DNA of 64,000 nucleotides from G965240365 sp965240365 (GCA_965240365.1 OZ251218.1:1798001-1862000), one strand, 5' to 3'; positions 24,960 through 35,280 are shown, numbered from the stretch's first letter. The notes: generated from the sequence alone by a model not told the origin. A program made the numbers and translations.

Positions 24960-26240
24960 ATGGAAAATCAAATATTCGAATTGCAGTTTGCAATCGACAC
25001 CTTTTATTTCCTGGTCTGCGGCGTGCTGGTGATGTGGATGGCCGCCGGCTTTGCCATGCTGGAGTCGGGCCTGGTCCGCTCCAAGAATACCACCGAAATC
25101 CTGACCAAGAACGTGGCGCTGTATGCCGTGGCCTGCACGATGTATATGATATGCGGCTATCATTTCATGTACGGTGGCGGCTTTTTTCTGTCCGGGATTG
25201 AGACCGTCACGGGGCTGGATGTGGACGCGGCGCTGGCCACCTCGGCCGAAAACGGCTTTGGCGGAGACGCGGTTTATGCCGGCGCCTCGGACTTCTTCTT
25301 TCAGGCCGTGTTCGTGGCGGCCACCATGTCCATTATCTCGGGGGCCGTGGCCGAGCGCATGAAGCTCTGGGCCTTTCTCGTCTTTGCCGTGTTTATGACC
25401 GGCATCATCTATCCGCTGGAAGGCAGTTGGACCTGGGGCGGGGATCTGGTCTTTGGCCTCTATAAATTGAGCTACAGCGACTATGCCGGTTCGGGCATCG
25501 TGCACATGGCCGGAGCGGCCGCGGCGCTGGCCGGCGTCATTATCCTGGGGCCGCGCAAGGGCAAATACACCGCCGATGGCAAGGTGCGCCCCATCCCGGG
25601 CGCCAACCTGCCGCTGGCCACGCTCGGCACCTTTATCCTGTGGCTGGGCTGGTTCGGCTTTAACGGCGGCTCCACCCTGAAGCTCGGCGGTATCGCGGCG
25701 GCCAACGAGGTGGCCTATGTCTTCTTGAACACCAACGCGGCCGCGGCCGGCGGCCTGATCGCGGCCCTGATCGTGGCCAAGACCATGTTCGGCAAGGCCG
25801 ATCTGACCATGGCCCTGAACGGCGCCCTGGCCGGCCTGGTGGCGATTACCGCCGAACCGGCCGACCCGACCGCATTGCAGGCCACCCTGATCGGCGCGGT
25901 CGGCGGCGCCCTGGTCGTGTTCAGCATCGTCATGATGGACAAATTCAAGATCGATGATCCGGTTGGCGCCATCTCCGTGCATGGCGTGGCGGGGATCTGG
26001 GGCATCTTTGCGGTCCTGTTTACCGATGCCGAGGCGACATTCGGCGGTCAGTTGATCGGCATGTTGACCATCTTCATCTGGGTATTCGTGGCCAGCCTGA
26101 TAGTCTGGACGCTGATTAAAGTCATCATGGGGCTGCGGGTCAGCGAAGAAGAAGAGATGGAAGGCGTCGATATCAGTGAATGCGGGCAGGAGGCTTATCC
26201 CGAATTTACCTCTTCCTCGGGCGTGTCCACCACCAAGTAA
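24960..26240 (+). CDS. amtB: Ammonium transporter
   Basis: Trimeric inner-membrane ammonium channel, 426 residues, eleven or so helices. Conserved segments include AGFAMLESGLVRSKNT, GAGIVH-type pore sequence GSGIVHMAGAAAAL, WFGFNGGS and the second pore histidine in AISVHGVAGIWG. Unlike many AmtB proteins it shows no clear cleaved signal peptide. The C-terminal tail (residues 395-426) is cytoplasmic and would contact GlnK. Confidence 0.96.
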   Translation: MENQIFELQFAIDTFYFLVCGVLVMWMAAGFAMLESGLVRSKNTTEILTKNVALYAVACTMYMICGYHFMYGGGFFLSGIETVTGLDVDAALATSAENGFGGDAVYAGASDFFFQAVFVAATMSIISGAVAERMKLWAFLVFAVFMTGIIYPLEGSWTWGGDLVFGLYKLSYSDYAGSGIVHMAGAAAALAGVIILGPRKGKYTADGKVRPIPGANLPLATLGTFILWLGWFGFNGGSTLKLGGIAAANEVAYVFLNTNAAAAGGLIAALIVAKTMFGKADLTMALNGALAGLVAITAEPADPTALQATLIGAVGGALVVFSIVMMDKFKIDDPVGAISVHGVAGIWGIFAVLFTDAEATFGGQLIGMLTIFIWVFVASLIVWTLIKVIMGLRVSEEEEMEGVDISECGQEAYPEFTSSSGVSTTK

Positions 26241-26257
26241 GCGCGGTTTTACCGTGG

Positions 26258-26288
26258 AAAAACGGGCGCTTTCGCGCCCGTTTTTTTA
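26258..26288 (+). terminator. Rho-independent terminator after amtB
   Basis: AACGGGCGC and GCGCCCGTT form a 9-bp stem with a TTTC loop, followed by a T run. It ends the glnK-amtB unit. Confidence 0.9.
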
Positions 26289-26450
26289 TGCGCGGATAAA
26301 TCCGGCGCTTGCATAATTTTGTCAACCCTGGCCCTGCTTGATATGATACGGGCCGCAAGCAGGATACCGCTTCGTTTTATAAAACCCGGGCGCGCGCATT
26401 TTGCCTGTTTGAAAATTTTTCAGCGGGGCTTACAATGCCAGCTTCCATAT

Positions 26451-26637
26451 GGAAACTCTGATTAAATCAGAGTTTCCTGTGGTACAGGGACGTACCGCCA
26501 AAATCAATGACTCAAGTCATTGATTTTGAAGCCCTGCCTGCAGCAGGCAGGAAGGTGAAAATCGCATTTTCGCCTTGCGTGCTCTGGCCTGCCTGCTGCA
26601 GGCAGGGAAGTCCTGGATGGACTTATTCAGAGCTTCC
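26451..26637 (-). repeat. Hairpin MITE, copy D, with two nested palindromes
   Basis: Flanked by ATAT on both sides. It is 38 bp longer than the other copies because two CCTGCCTGC/GCAGGCAGG palindromes are inserted, one between hairpins and one in the terminal hairpin loop. The same small palindrome occurs elsewhere in the window, so it is a repeat inside a repeat. Confidence 0.85.
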
Positions 26638-26673
26638 ATATTTAAACCCGGGATTATTGTCAGGAAAATCTAA

Positions 26674-27735
26674 ATGGCCGATCTTATAGACAGAACAACA
26701 CTGCGGGGCCTGGTGCCCACGAATGTGCTTAACAGCGAGAACTTTGAGGAACTGGCGGGCAAGACCTATGTCGAGGAAGTGCCCCAGGGCCAGACGATTT
26801 TCAACGAGGGCGATATGGACCGTCAGTCCGTCTATCTGGTTGAAGGACGGGCCGAACTGAGTTCGGGCAGCGACAAGATGACGGTCGATGCCGGGAGCGA
26901 AACGGCCAAGCATCCGCTGGCGAACCAGCAACCCCGCCAATACAGCGCAACCGCTACGGCCCCGTCAAAGATCATCCGCATCGACAGCGACCTGCTGGAT
27001 GTGCTGCTGGCCTGGGATCAACTGGCCGGCATTGAAGTCGACGAGATTCACGCCAGCGAGGACGCTGACACCACCGAGACCGACGCGACCGACTGGATGA
27101 CCAAAATCCTGAAGACCAAGGCCTTTTTGCAGATCCCGCCGGCCAACATACAGGCCCTGTTTATGCGGGTGCAGGAAATGCCGGTCAAGGCCGGCGACAC
27201 CATCATCAGAGAGGGCGAGGAAGGCGATTATTACTACATGATTCAGCAGGGCCAATGCAAGGTCACGCGCAGTTCCAAGACCGGGTCGGAATTGACGCTC
27301 GCCACCCTGGGCGCGGGCGACGCCTTCGGCGAAGAGGCGTTGTTATCCGAGACCAAGCGTAACGCGAATGTGATCATGCAGACCGATGGCGCCCTGATGC
27401 GCCTGTCCAAGCAGGACTTCAATGAATTGCTGAAAGAACCCATGCTAAGCTGGATCAGCAACAAGGAAGCCGATGCGCTGGTCAAAAACGAAGGCGCCGT
27501 CTGGATAGATGTGCGGCTGGAGAGCGAATACAACAATTCAAATATTGAAGGCAGTATCAATATCCCGCTGTTCACCCTGCGCTTAAAGGCGCAGACACTG
27601 GATCCCGACAAGCAGTACATTCTCTATTGTAATCATGGCCGCCAGAGTTCGGCCTGCGCCTATCTGCTGAGCGAGCGCGGCCTCAAGGTGCACTGCCTGA
27701 AGGGCGGCCTGGTTGAACGCAGCAGCAATCATTAA
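26674..27735 (+). CDS. Cyclic-nucleotide-binding and rhodanese domain protein
   Basis: 353 residues. A degenerate cNMP-binding fold at about 25-110 and a better one at about 145-245 (GDTIIREGEEGDYYYMIQQGQCKV, FGEEALL) precede a rhodanese domain at 255-350 with WIDVRLESEY and active-site YCNHGRQSSA (Cys present). No DNA-binding domain, so it is not a Crp-type regulator. Such fusions are seen in gammaproteobacteria; the role is unknown. Confidence 0.88.
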   Translation: MADLIDRTTLRGLVPTNVLNSENFEELAGKTYVEEVPQGQTIFNEGDMDRQSVYLVEGRAELSSGSDKMTVDAGSETAKHPLANQQPRQYSATATAPSKIIRIDSDLLDVLLAWDQLAGIEVDEIHASEDADTTETDATDWMTKILKTKAFLQIPPANIQALFMRVQEMPVKAGDTIIREGEEGDYYYMIQQGQCKVTRSSKTGSELTLATLGAGDAFGEEALLSETKRNANVIMQTDGALMRLSKQDFNELLKEPMLSWISNKEADALVKNEGAVWIDVRLESEYNNSNIEGSINIPLFTLRLKAQTLDPDKQYILYCNHGRQSSACAYLLSERGLKVHCLKGGLVERSSNH

Positions 27736-27834
27736 ACCCTGAATAAATCCGCCCTGCCATCAATCGCCCGCTGCGGGCACAGGCCCCGGCGCCGCCGGAC
27801 ATAATCTCTAAACCGGTCGGGAGACGATCTTGCC

Positions 27835-28684
27835 GTGGATATCCGCCTTGGACTGGACCAATCGGTCAAGAATTATGCCGTTTACGGCAATCCCGTCAGC
27901 CACAGTAAATCGCCGCTGATCCATCAACTGTTCGCGGAGCAGTTCGGCATCCAGTTACATTACCGGGCGATTGAAGTGCCCCCGGCCGGTCTGGCCGACT
28001 ATATTCATGCCTTCGGCGCCGAGTCCGGCCGGGGCCTGAACATCACGGTTCCCTTCAAGCAGGAAGCGGCCCGCCTCTGTGCCACGCTCAGCCACAGGGC
28101 CGCCAGTGCAAACGCCGTAAACACGATCCGGTTTGACGGGCGGGGCAATATTCATGGCGATACCACCGATGGCGTCGGCCTGATCAATGACCTGAGATTA
28201 AACCGGAAAATAGAACTGGGCGGGCGCAAGATACTCATCCTGGGCGCGGGCGGCACGGTCGGGGCGCTGCTTGAACCGCTTTGCGGGCAACGGCCGGGGG
28301 CCATCTTTATTGCCAACCGCACAGTGTCGCGGGCGCGAGGAACTGGCGCGCAAATTTTCAAACCCAATCGATATCAAGGCCGGTTCTTATGCGGAACTGA
28401 GCGATAAAAAGTTTGATCTGATTATTAACGCCACCTCATTAAGCCTCGCCGGCAGGGTGGCGCCGCTGCCGTCCGGTATTCTGCGCGCGGGCGCCTGCTG
28501 CTATGACCTGATGTACGCCGCCCGGCCTACCGCCTTCATGCGCTGGGCGCTGGCACAGGGCGCGGAAAACATCGCGGACGGACTTGGCATGCTGGTAGAA
28601 CAGGCCGCGGCCGGTTTTCATCTCTGGCACGGGGTCAAGCCCGAGACCGGCCCCGTCATCCAGGCCCTCAGAGGGCGGGGATAA
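27835..28684 (+). pseudogene. aroE: Shikimate dehydrogenase, single frameshift
   Basis: NADPH-dependent reduction of dehydroshikimate in aromatic amino-acid synthesis. The first frame has GNPVSHSKSP, NITVPFKQEA and ANAVNT, and the nucleotide-binding ILGAGGTVGA. At about 28336 one extra C shifts the frame; the second frame continues with EELARKFS, the DLIINATSLSL segment and GLGMLVEQAA to a normal end. Both halves are well conserved, so either a very recent mutation or a sequence error explains it. GTG start. Confidence 0.88.
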
Positions 28685-28887
28685 CGGGAAAACAGCGTAG
28701 CCGGCACGCCCCGGTCCGGCCGGGATTGCGGCCTGCTACAGGCAGGCAAAAGATGGGGGGTAGAACCCGGAAAACCCGCGCGCGAGCCATTGCTTTGCTC
28801 AAATTATCATCGCCGGGATTGCAGACGGCGCCGATTTTTATCGGCCAGACTGTTCGTTTTTCCTTCAGGATAATCTAAACTCGGGCT

Positions 28888-30261
28888 ATGCGAAATACCG
28901 TACTCCGCTCTGCCTTTAAAGTGCTTTTCGGCCTGCTCGTAGTTGCGATTATTGTCTTTCAGGCATTGCAAAAATACCGTGTCAGGTTGGATTTCCAGGA
29001 GGGATTGACGGCTTATCAGAAAGGCGATTACACAACGGCCCTGCGTCAATGGACGCCTCTTGCCGAGCAGGGTTATGAGGAGGCCCAGTTTAACCTGGGC
29101 CTGATCTACGAGAATGTCACACGGGATCATGAGACGGCGGCGCAGTGGTACAGGCGCGCGGCCGAGCAAGAGTTTGCCGACGCCCAGTTCAGTCTGGGCT
29201 TGATGTACGATACCGGGAAAGGTGTGGCAGAGGATGACAAAACGGCGATACAGTGGTACACGCGCGCGGCCGAACAGGGGTTTGCCTCTGCCCAGTTCAA
29301 TCTGGGCGCGATGTACGCCAATGGAGAGGGTGTTGCAGAGGATGACGAGACGGCAGTACAGTGGTACAGGCGCGCGGCCGAACAGGGGAATGCTGTTGCC
29401 CAGAACAATCTGGGCGCGATGTACGCCAATGGAGAGGGTGTTGCAGAGGATGACGAGACGGCAGTACAGTGGTACAGGCGCGCGGCCGAACAGGGGGATG
29501 CCGCCGCCCAGTTCAATCTGGGTGTGATGTATGCCAACGGAAAAGGCGTTGCGGCGGATGACGAGATGGCGGTACAGTGGTACACGCGCGCGGCCGAGCA
29601 GGGGTTTGCCTCTGCCCAGTTCAATCTAGGTGTGATGTATTACCATGGGACAGGCATTGCACAGGATCACAAGACAGCGATGCAATGGTTCACACGCGCG
29701 GCGGAACAGGGGTTTGCCTCTGCCCAGTTCAATCTGGGTGTGATGTATGATGATGGAGAAGGTGTCGCAGAGGATGACGAGATAGCGGCGCAGTGGTATG
29801 AGCGGGCGGCCGAACAGGAGAATGTCTCTGCCCAGAACAATCTGGGTGGAATGTACGCCGACGGAGAAGGTGTGGCAGAGGATGACAAGGCGGCGGTACA
29901 GTGGTTCACACGCGCGGCCGAACAGGGGAATGCTGTTGCCCAGAACAATCTGGGCGCGATGTACGCCAATGGAGAGGGTGTTGCAGAGGATGATGAGACG
30001 GCGGTACAGTGGTACAGGCGCGCGGCCGAACAGGGGGATGCCGCTGCTCAGTACAATCTGGGCAAGATGTATGCTAATGGCACAGGTATTGTAAAGGATC
30101 ATGTTTATGCCCATATGTGGGCAAGTGTTGCCGCCGCCGGCGGCAGTGAAGACCCGGCAAGCCAGAGGGCTTTTTTTGAGCAAAAAATGACCCCGTCCCA
30201 GATCGCGAAGGCGCAGAAACTCGCGCGGGAATGTGTCCGCAAACAATATAAAGGTTGCTGA
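28888..30261 (+). CDS. Sel1-like repeat protein, membrane anchored
   Basis: A membrane segment at residues 9-27 is followed by about eleven 36-residue Sel1/TPR-like repeats of the form AEQG-A-AQ-NLG-MY-G-GV--D---A-QWY-RA. The chain ends with a CRKQYKGC-type tail. Sel1 proteins are scaffolds for protein interactions in the envelope or cytoplasm. The 108-bp units are nearly identical at DNA level in places, so repeat number may vary. Confidence 0.9.
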   Translation: MRNTVLRSAFKVLFGLLVVAIIVFQALQKYRVRLDFQEGLTAYQKGDYTTALRQWTPLAEQGYEEAQFNLGLIYENVTRDHETAAQWYRRAAEQEFADAQFSLGLMYDTGKGVAEDDKTAIQWYTRAAEQGFASAQFNLGAMYANGEGVAEDDETAVQWYRRAAEQGNAVAQNNLGAMYANGEGVAEDDETAVQWYRRAAEQGDAAAQFNLGVMYANGKGVAADDEMAVQWYTRAAEQGFASAQFNLGVMYYHGTGIAQDHKTAMQWFTRAAEQGFASAQFNLGVMYDDGEGVAEDDEIAAQWYERAAEQENVSAQNNLGGMYADGEGVAEDDKAAVQWFTRAAEQGNAVAQNNLGAMYANGEGVAEDDETAVQWYRRAAEQGDAAAQYNLGKMYANGTGIVKDHVYAHMWASVAAAGGSEDPASQRAFFEQKMTPSQIAKAQKLARECVRKQYKGC

Positions 30262-30578
30262 ATATAGAATTCTAATCCATTTATCCTGCCCTCCCTGCCT
30301 GTTGCAGACAGGTCTGGAACAAGCCGCCGAGGAATCCAGGAAGGTAGAGCCAGGATGACTGAATTTCTGCTTGAGCCTGTCTGGACACCAGATTGGCATA
30401 ATGGATTTGTTGTGGTTCCCGCTATGCGGGACCTTACAACTAACGATACCGTTTTAAAAGTGATTGTAAATTCACCGATAATAAAAGTCCTGTTTATCTG
30501 CGCCCTTATTATTTGAAGCGAATGCCTTATTTGTATGATTGATATAAGCGGATGACAAGACGACTTAAAAAAATTAGT
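30262..30578. other. Intergenic region with REP fragment
   Basis: Carries a GCCTGTTGCAGACAGG palindrome and a short ACTAACGATACCG piece of the 400-bp element. No gene, promoter or terminator seen with confidence. Confidence 0.5.
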
Positions 30579-31178
30579 TCACTTCCCGCCTTCGAAAAAT
30601 TCAAACAGCGCCCTGAAGTCATGGCCATCGGCGTGTCTGAGGGCCACTATATACTGCTTACGGCGCTCATTCATCTTTTCAGGCTTATACCCACCCGCCC
30701 AATTAATGACAGGGGCGTCCATAAGCCGGGTAAGCATTGCATCGGTCATAATGCGCGCATGCCTGCCGTTGCCATTGGCAAATGGATGAATATAAACCAG
30801 CCTGTGATGAAACCTTGCCGCTAATTCTCTTGGCGGATAGGTGTTGTTCTCTATCCAGAAATGCGCGTTATCAAGCAATTGCCTAAGTTCAGTAGCGATA
30901 TGTAGTGGGTCAACCCCGATGTTCTTTTCTGTGCTTCTAAATGTCCCGGCCCATTGCCAAACTCTGCCGAAGAGTTTTTTATGCAGATTGCGAACAAACC
31001 CTTCCGTCAGCACAGCGGGCGCCCGCTGTTTCTTCAACCACTGCAAGCCTTCATCAATATTGGCTTGCTCCAACTCGTCAAGCTCGGCGCGGGTAGTGAC
31101 ATGCTTGTGGCGTAGCCCCGCCAACTCGTCCGGGTCGAGGGGCGTTGCGCCTTGCGGGTAGTGCCTGAGCCGGCTCAT
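30579..31178 (-). CDS. Mobile mystery protein B (Fic domain)
   Basis: 199-residue Fic-family protein, probably an AMP- or nucleotidyl-transferase. The active-site motif HPFANGNGRHAR is intact, and GFVRNLHKKLFGRVWQWAG precedes it. It overlaps mobile mystery protein A by 4 bp. The A/B pair is a recurrent accessory module found in plasmids and genomic islands and behaves like a toxin-antitoxin-like pair by composition; its biological effect is not established. Confidence 0.92.
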   Translation of the reverse strand: MSRLRHYPQGATPLDPDELAGLRHKHVTTRAELDELEQANIDEGLQWLKKQRAPAVLTEGFVRNLHKKLFGRVWQWAGTFRSTEKNIGVDPLHIATELRQLLDNAHFWIENNTYPPRELAARFHHRLVYIHPFANGNGRHARIMTDAMLTRLMDAPVINWAGGYKPEKMNERRKQYIVALRHADGHDFRALFEFFEGGK

Positions 31179-31639
31179 TCATCGTTCCATAAGTCAGCGG
31201 GCATTGTGTCTGCCAGTTCGCGGGCAATGCGCTCAATTTCGATATCGAGCTTTTCCTGAGCCAGCGCCTGGGCTTCCAGCGCCATCTGTACAGTAGCAGC
31301 CTGCACCCGCTGTTTCGCCTTTTTAAGCGCCCGCTCCTTGATGACCAGCCCCACTTCCTTTGCGGGCACAATCGCATAAACAAAACGGCAATTCATGGCT
31401 TCCGCCATGCTTTTCATTGTCTTGAGCGTGACGCCGCCTGTCTGCTCGGCGGCTTCGGCCTGCGATATTCTGCCCCGGGTTAAGCCCAGGCGTCTTGCCA
31501 GTTGCGAACCAGACATGCCAAGCGCTTGCCTGACGGTTTTGAGCCAGCCGCCAGCGGGCGGCAAAGAGCCGCCAAATTGCCTTGCGGCCTGATTTACCTT
31601 GTCCTGATGTTGTTTCAATACGATGGTTTTAAAACTCAT
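31175..31639 (-). CDS. Mobile mystery protein A (HTH regulator)
   Basis: 154-residue protein with an Xre-type helix-turn-helix (MSGSQLARRLGLTRGRISQAE) and a charged helical tail. First gene of the A/B pair and its likely autorepressor; AGCTAAA repeats in the AT-rich DNA directly upstream are candidate operators. Confidence 0.9.
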   Translation of the reverse strand: MSFKTIVLKQHQDKVNQAARQFGGSLPPAGGWLKTVRQALGMSGSQLARRLGLTRGRISQAEAAEQTGGVTLKTMKSMAEAMNCRFVYAIVPAKEVGLVIKERALKKAKQRVQAATVQMALEAQALAQEKLDIEIERIARELADTMPADLWNDE

Positions 31640-31650
31640 TTGTTCACTTA

Positions 31651-31727
31651 TAGCTAAACATTAAAATTAAATAGATTAGCTAAAAATATACTAATAAGAT
31701 TAAAAAGTCTATATAAAGCTAAATAAA
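31651..31727. promoter_or_regulatory. AGCTAAA repeats upstream of mobile mystery pair
   Basis: Three direct AGCTAAA copies (at about 31652, 31677 and 31718) in a very AT-rich stretch that contrasts with surrounding GC-rich DNA. Their position just upstream of the HTH gene suggests operator and promoter. The rest of 31640-31987 is REP sequence. Confidence 0.5.
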
Positions 31728-31987
31728 TCATGTCTTAGTCCAGTTTTATGCGGGGGCAGCAGCTTTATGACGAAACCCCGATTGCCATTATGTATGAACC
31801 CGGGGGGTGCCTGCAAAGGGCAGGCGAAAGCTGGAATCCAGGAGGGCATCGCCGTCGTATGAAATGAACTCCGGTTCTGTCTGCTACAGGCAGGCGCCGC
31901 TCTACCACCTGCATCCATGCAGACGAGCTTTCGCTGGAATGACCGCAGGCCCCAGGCATGACAAGCTCGATGCTCGCCCCGCCCCCG

Positions 31988-32836
31988 TTATTTTTTATGC
32001 CTCATTGCAAGCCGGTATATTTCGTTTTTATTGCCTCCGGTGATCTCGGCCGTCAGCGCGGCCGCCTGGCCCGGCGGCAGGGCCTGCATGAGTATGGTCT
32101 GGATGCGTTGAGCTTCGGCGGTTCCGTTGTTATCCGGGTCTTCGCTCTGGTCTTTGTCCCGGCCCTCGATCACTACCACAAATTCACCCTTGCGCTTGAT
32201 CTCGTTACAGGCCAGTTTTTCGTTTATTTCTCCGAGCGGGGCGCGCGCGATCTGTTCGAATTGTTTGGTCAGTTCTCTCGCGATCGCGGCCCGGCGGGTC
32301 GCGCCGAACAGTTCCGCCATGAGCCGGATCGATCCGGCAATGCGCCGCGGTGTTTCGTAAAAGACCAGTGTGCGGCTTTCGGTTTGCAAGCGGCGCAGGC
32401 GGTCTTTTCTGGCCTTGTCTCTGGCCGGGAGGTAGCCTTCAAAGCAGAATTGATGGGTGGCCAGGCCGCAGGCGGACAGCGCGGCAATGAGCGCGCAAGG
32501 CCCGGGGATCGGGATCACCCGGATCTGATGATCATGGGCCTCGCTCACCAGCCGGTAGCCGGGGTCATTGATCAGCGGCGTGCCGGCATCCGAGATCAGG
32601 GCGATGGATTGGCCGGCCAGCAGCCGTTCTCTTAATTCCGCGGTTTTCGCGGCCTCATTGTGCTCATGGCAGGCCGTCAACCGGGTCTTGATGGCGTGGC
32701 GTTGCAGCAGAATCCGGCTGTGACGGGTGTCTTCCGCGGCGATGATATCCGCCTGTTTCAGAATCTCGATGGCGCGTTCTGAAATATCGCTCAGGTTGCC
32801 GATGGGCGTGGCAACGATGTACAGGATTCCGGGCAC
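31988..32836 (-). CDS. rsmI: 16S rRNA 2'-O-ribose C1402 methyltransferase
   Basis: SAM-dependent methylase of the small-subunit rRNA. The tetrapyrrole-methylase fold shows ILYIVATPIGNLSDIS, AAEDTRHSRILL, LISDAGTPLINDPGY and the FEGYLPA segment. 282 residues, normal length. Divergent from lpoA, the conserved gammaproteobacterial arrangement. Confidence 0.95.
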   Translation of the reverse strand: MPGILYIVATPIGNLSDISERAIEILKQADIIAAEDTRHSRILLQRHAIKTRLTACHEHNEAAKTAELRERLLAGQSIALISDAGTPLINDPGYRLVSEAHDHQIRVIPIPGPCALIAALSACGLATHQFCFEGYLPARDKARKDRLRRLQTESRTLVFYETPRRIAGSIRLMAELFGATRRAAIARELTKQFEQIARAPLGEINEKLACNEIKRKGEFVVVIEGRDKDQSEDPDNNGTAEAQRIQTILMQALPPGQAAALTAEITGGNKNEIYRLAMRHKK

Positions 32837-32883
32837 GGTTATTTTTAAGCACTGGCTAAAAACGGATCGTAATTACCGGCCTG

Positions 32884-34857
32884 ATGTTACACAATATGTC
32901 CATGCCGCGTTTGATCATTTTTATATTTTTTCTGGCCTTGCTTACGGCCTGCCTGCCGGGCCGCGAGGCCGGCCCGGAAATCCGGCCCGAGCCGGGGGAG
33001 AATGCCCGCCGTCTGTTGCAGGCCGGCGATTATGCCGGGGCGGCCGCGGCTTATCTGAGTCTGGCCGAACAGGACGAACCGCGGGCGGCGGCCTATCGGC
33101 TGGAGGCCGCGCGGGCCTACGTGGAAGCGGGTTTGTTCGAGGAGGCGCGGGCCTTGTTAAAGACGCCCGCGGCCGCGCCCGGCGATCCCCGCCAGACCCT
33201 GTATCACGAGGTCTTGACGGCCCGGCTTGAACTGGAGTCCGGCCGGGCCGCGGCCGCGCTCGATCTGCTGAAGCAAATCCCGGAGACGGATCTGCCGCGC
33301 GCTTTAAGAAAAATTTATCACCAAAGCCTGGCGCGAGCCTATCTGGCCGATAACGCCTATGAGGATGCCGCGCGGCAGCGGTTTAAGTTACAGCCTTATC
33401 TGCCCTTGCCCGCCGAGCGCCAACAAAACACCCGCGCATTGTGGGCCATTTTCGCGGCCATTCCGCCGGCCCGGTTGAATGTGCTGCGTTTGTCCGCCAG
33501 CGATGAGGCCCTCTTGTCATGGCTGGAACTCGCGGCGATTTACCGTGGCGACCGGTTCCGGCCCGCCGCCCTGGAAAGCGCCATTGACGCCTGGCTGGCG
33601 CGTTATCCCGGTCATGCGGCCGCCCCGGTAATCGCGCCTGAATTACTCGAACAGGCGACCCGCCTGGCCGCCCGGCCGACCCGGATCGGGTTGTTGTTGC
33701 CGTTTTCCGGGCCATACGGCCAGGCCGCGGCAGCGATTCGTGATGGCTTCCTGTCGGCCTGGTATCTGGATGCCGGGGCAAAGGCGGAGATCGCGCTTTA
33801 CGACAGCGACGCCCTGAATATCGTCGAGCGCTACCGGCAGGCGGCGGAGGACGGCGTTGATTTTGTGATCGGCCCGCTTGAGAAGGAGGCGGTCAATCAG
33901 TTGATCAGGCAGGGCGATCTGCCTGTCCGGGTGCTGGCGCTGAACCGGGGCGACCTTGACCAGGGCGAGGGCGGCCCGCCTGACAAGCTGATTCAGTTTG
34001 GCCTGTCGCCGGAAGATGAGGCCAGACAGGTGGCCGAGGTGGCGCTGGCCGATGGCCACAGCCTGGCGCTGGTGCTCAGCCCGGATATTGCCTGGGGGCA
34101 GCGCATTGCGGCCGCGTTCAAGGCGCGCTGGGTCGGGCTGGGCGGCGCGGTGCTGGAACATGTTTATTTTAAGAGCAACAGTCTCGATTATGCCGCGGCG
34201 GTCAAGGCCTTGCTTAATATTGACGCCAGTGAACAGCGGGCCAGGGCCTTGCGCGCCAGGATGAACCGCAAGATTCACAGTGTCGAGCGGCGGCGGCAGG
34301 ATGCGGATTTTATCTTTGTCGCGGCCGTGCCGGCCGACGCCTATCAATTATTCCCGCAGTTGCGTTATCACCGGGCCACGGATTTACCGGTCTATTCAAC
34401 CTCGCATATCTACAGCGGGGCGACCGATAATCCCAGGGATATTGATCTGGAAGGCGCGCGGTTTATTGATATGCCCTGGCTGCTGGACGGCCGGCGGCAG
34501 ACCTCGGTCATACAGACGGCGTTAAACCGAAACTGGGCGCAGGATAAATCCGCTTACCGGCGTTTATATGCGCTGGGCATTGACGCCTATCATCTCAGCG
34601 CGCGGCCGGGCCGCCTTGCCGCCGGCAACAACACGGTATTCAGCGGCGCAACCGGCGATTTAACGGTGACGCCCGCTAACGCTATCAGGCGCAAACTGCG
34701 CCAGGCCCGCTTTATCGAGGGCAAACCGGTCATGCTGGAACCGGCGGCGCCTGATCAGGCCGGCGCGCCGCCCGCGGCCGCCCCGCCCGGCGCGCCGCCC
34801 GCGGCCGCCCCGCCCGGCGCGGCCGGACCCGGGCCGGAATTGACGCGGCCGGAATGA
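32884..34857 (+). CDS. lpoA: Penicillin-binding protein activator LpoA
   Basis: Outer-membrane lipoprotein that stimulates PBP1A. Lipobox LLTAC near residue 23; a helical TPR-like N-domain to about residue 250, then a periplasmic-binding-like C-domain with RIGLLLPFSGPYGQAAAAIRDG. The last 40 residues are a proline/alanine repeat (APPGAPPAAAPPG). ATG at 32899 is an alternative start. Its stop overlaps the remnant yraN start. Confidence 0.92.
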   Translation: MLHNMSMPRLIIFIFFLALLTACLPGREAGPEIRPEPGENARRLLQAGDYAGAAAAYLSLAEQDEPRAAAYRLEAARAYVEAGLFEEARALLKTPAAAPGDPRQTLYHEVLTARLELESGRAAAALDLLKQIPETDLPRALRKIYHQSLARAYLADNAYEDAARQRFKLQPYLPLPAERQQNTRALWAIFAAIPPARLNVLRLSASDEALLSWLELAAIYRGDRFRPAALESAIDAWLARYPGHAAAPVIAPELLEQATRLAARPTRIGLLLPFSGPYGQAAAAIRDGFLSAWYLDAGAKAEIALYDSDALNIVERYRQAAEDGVDFVIGPLEKEAVNQLIRQGDLPVRVLALNRGDLDQGEGGPPDKLIQFGLSPEDEARQVAEVALADGHSLALVLSPDIAWGQRIAAAFKARWVGLGGAVLEHVYFKSNSLDYAAAVKALLNIDASEQRARALRARMNRKIHSVERRRQDADFIFVAAVPADAYQLFPQLRYHRATDLPVYSTSHIYSGATDNPRDIDLEGARFIDMPWLLDGRRQTSVIQTALNRNWAQDKSAYRRLYALGIDAYHLSARPGRLAAGNNTVFSGATGDLTVTPANAIRRKLRQARFIEGKPVMLEPAAPDQAGAPPAAAPPGAPPAAAPPGAAGPGPELTRPE

Positions 34858-35204
34858 CGCGCGCGGACCGCCGGGCCGACAGGCAAGGCCCGCTCGCCGG
34901 CGGCCACCGGCGCCGAGGCGGAGGCCGTCGCGGCCGCTTTGCTTGAGCTTGGCGGGCTCAGGATACTGGAACGAATTATCGTTGCCGCTACGGCGAGATC
35001 GATATTATCGGGCTTGAGCGGCAACTGCTGATCTTTGTCGAAGTCCGTTACCGGCGGCGTCAACACAGGCTGGCCGCGGTCGAAACCGTAGATCGGCATA
35101 AATGCCGGCGGCTCCTGACCACCGGCCAGTATTATTTGAACCGCATAAGAAACCATCAGGCCCGCCAATACCGTTTTGACGTGCTCACGATAACGGCGAA
35201 TTAA
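34854..35204 (+). pseudogene. yraN: YraN endonuclease-like protein, frameshifted
   Basis: UPF0102 homologue in its usual place after lpoA. One frame encodes GAEAEAVAAALLELGG, but the core NYRCRYGEIDII and IFVEVRYRRR continue in another frame after a missing base near 34974, and a further shift separates the ATG from both. The C-terminal QYRFDVLTITAN end is normal. At least two frameshifts. Confidence 0.85.
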
Positions 35205-35280
35205 GCAGCCCGGCGTTCGAGTGGATTAAAAATGCGTTTCAGGCATAATGGCCGAAATTTTAGCGAGCGCAGCAAGCCCC

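Noticed and set aside
31741..32043. Small frames in the gap upstream of rsmI
   Set aside because: They run through GTCATTCC-type repeats on both strands with no ribosome sites.
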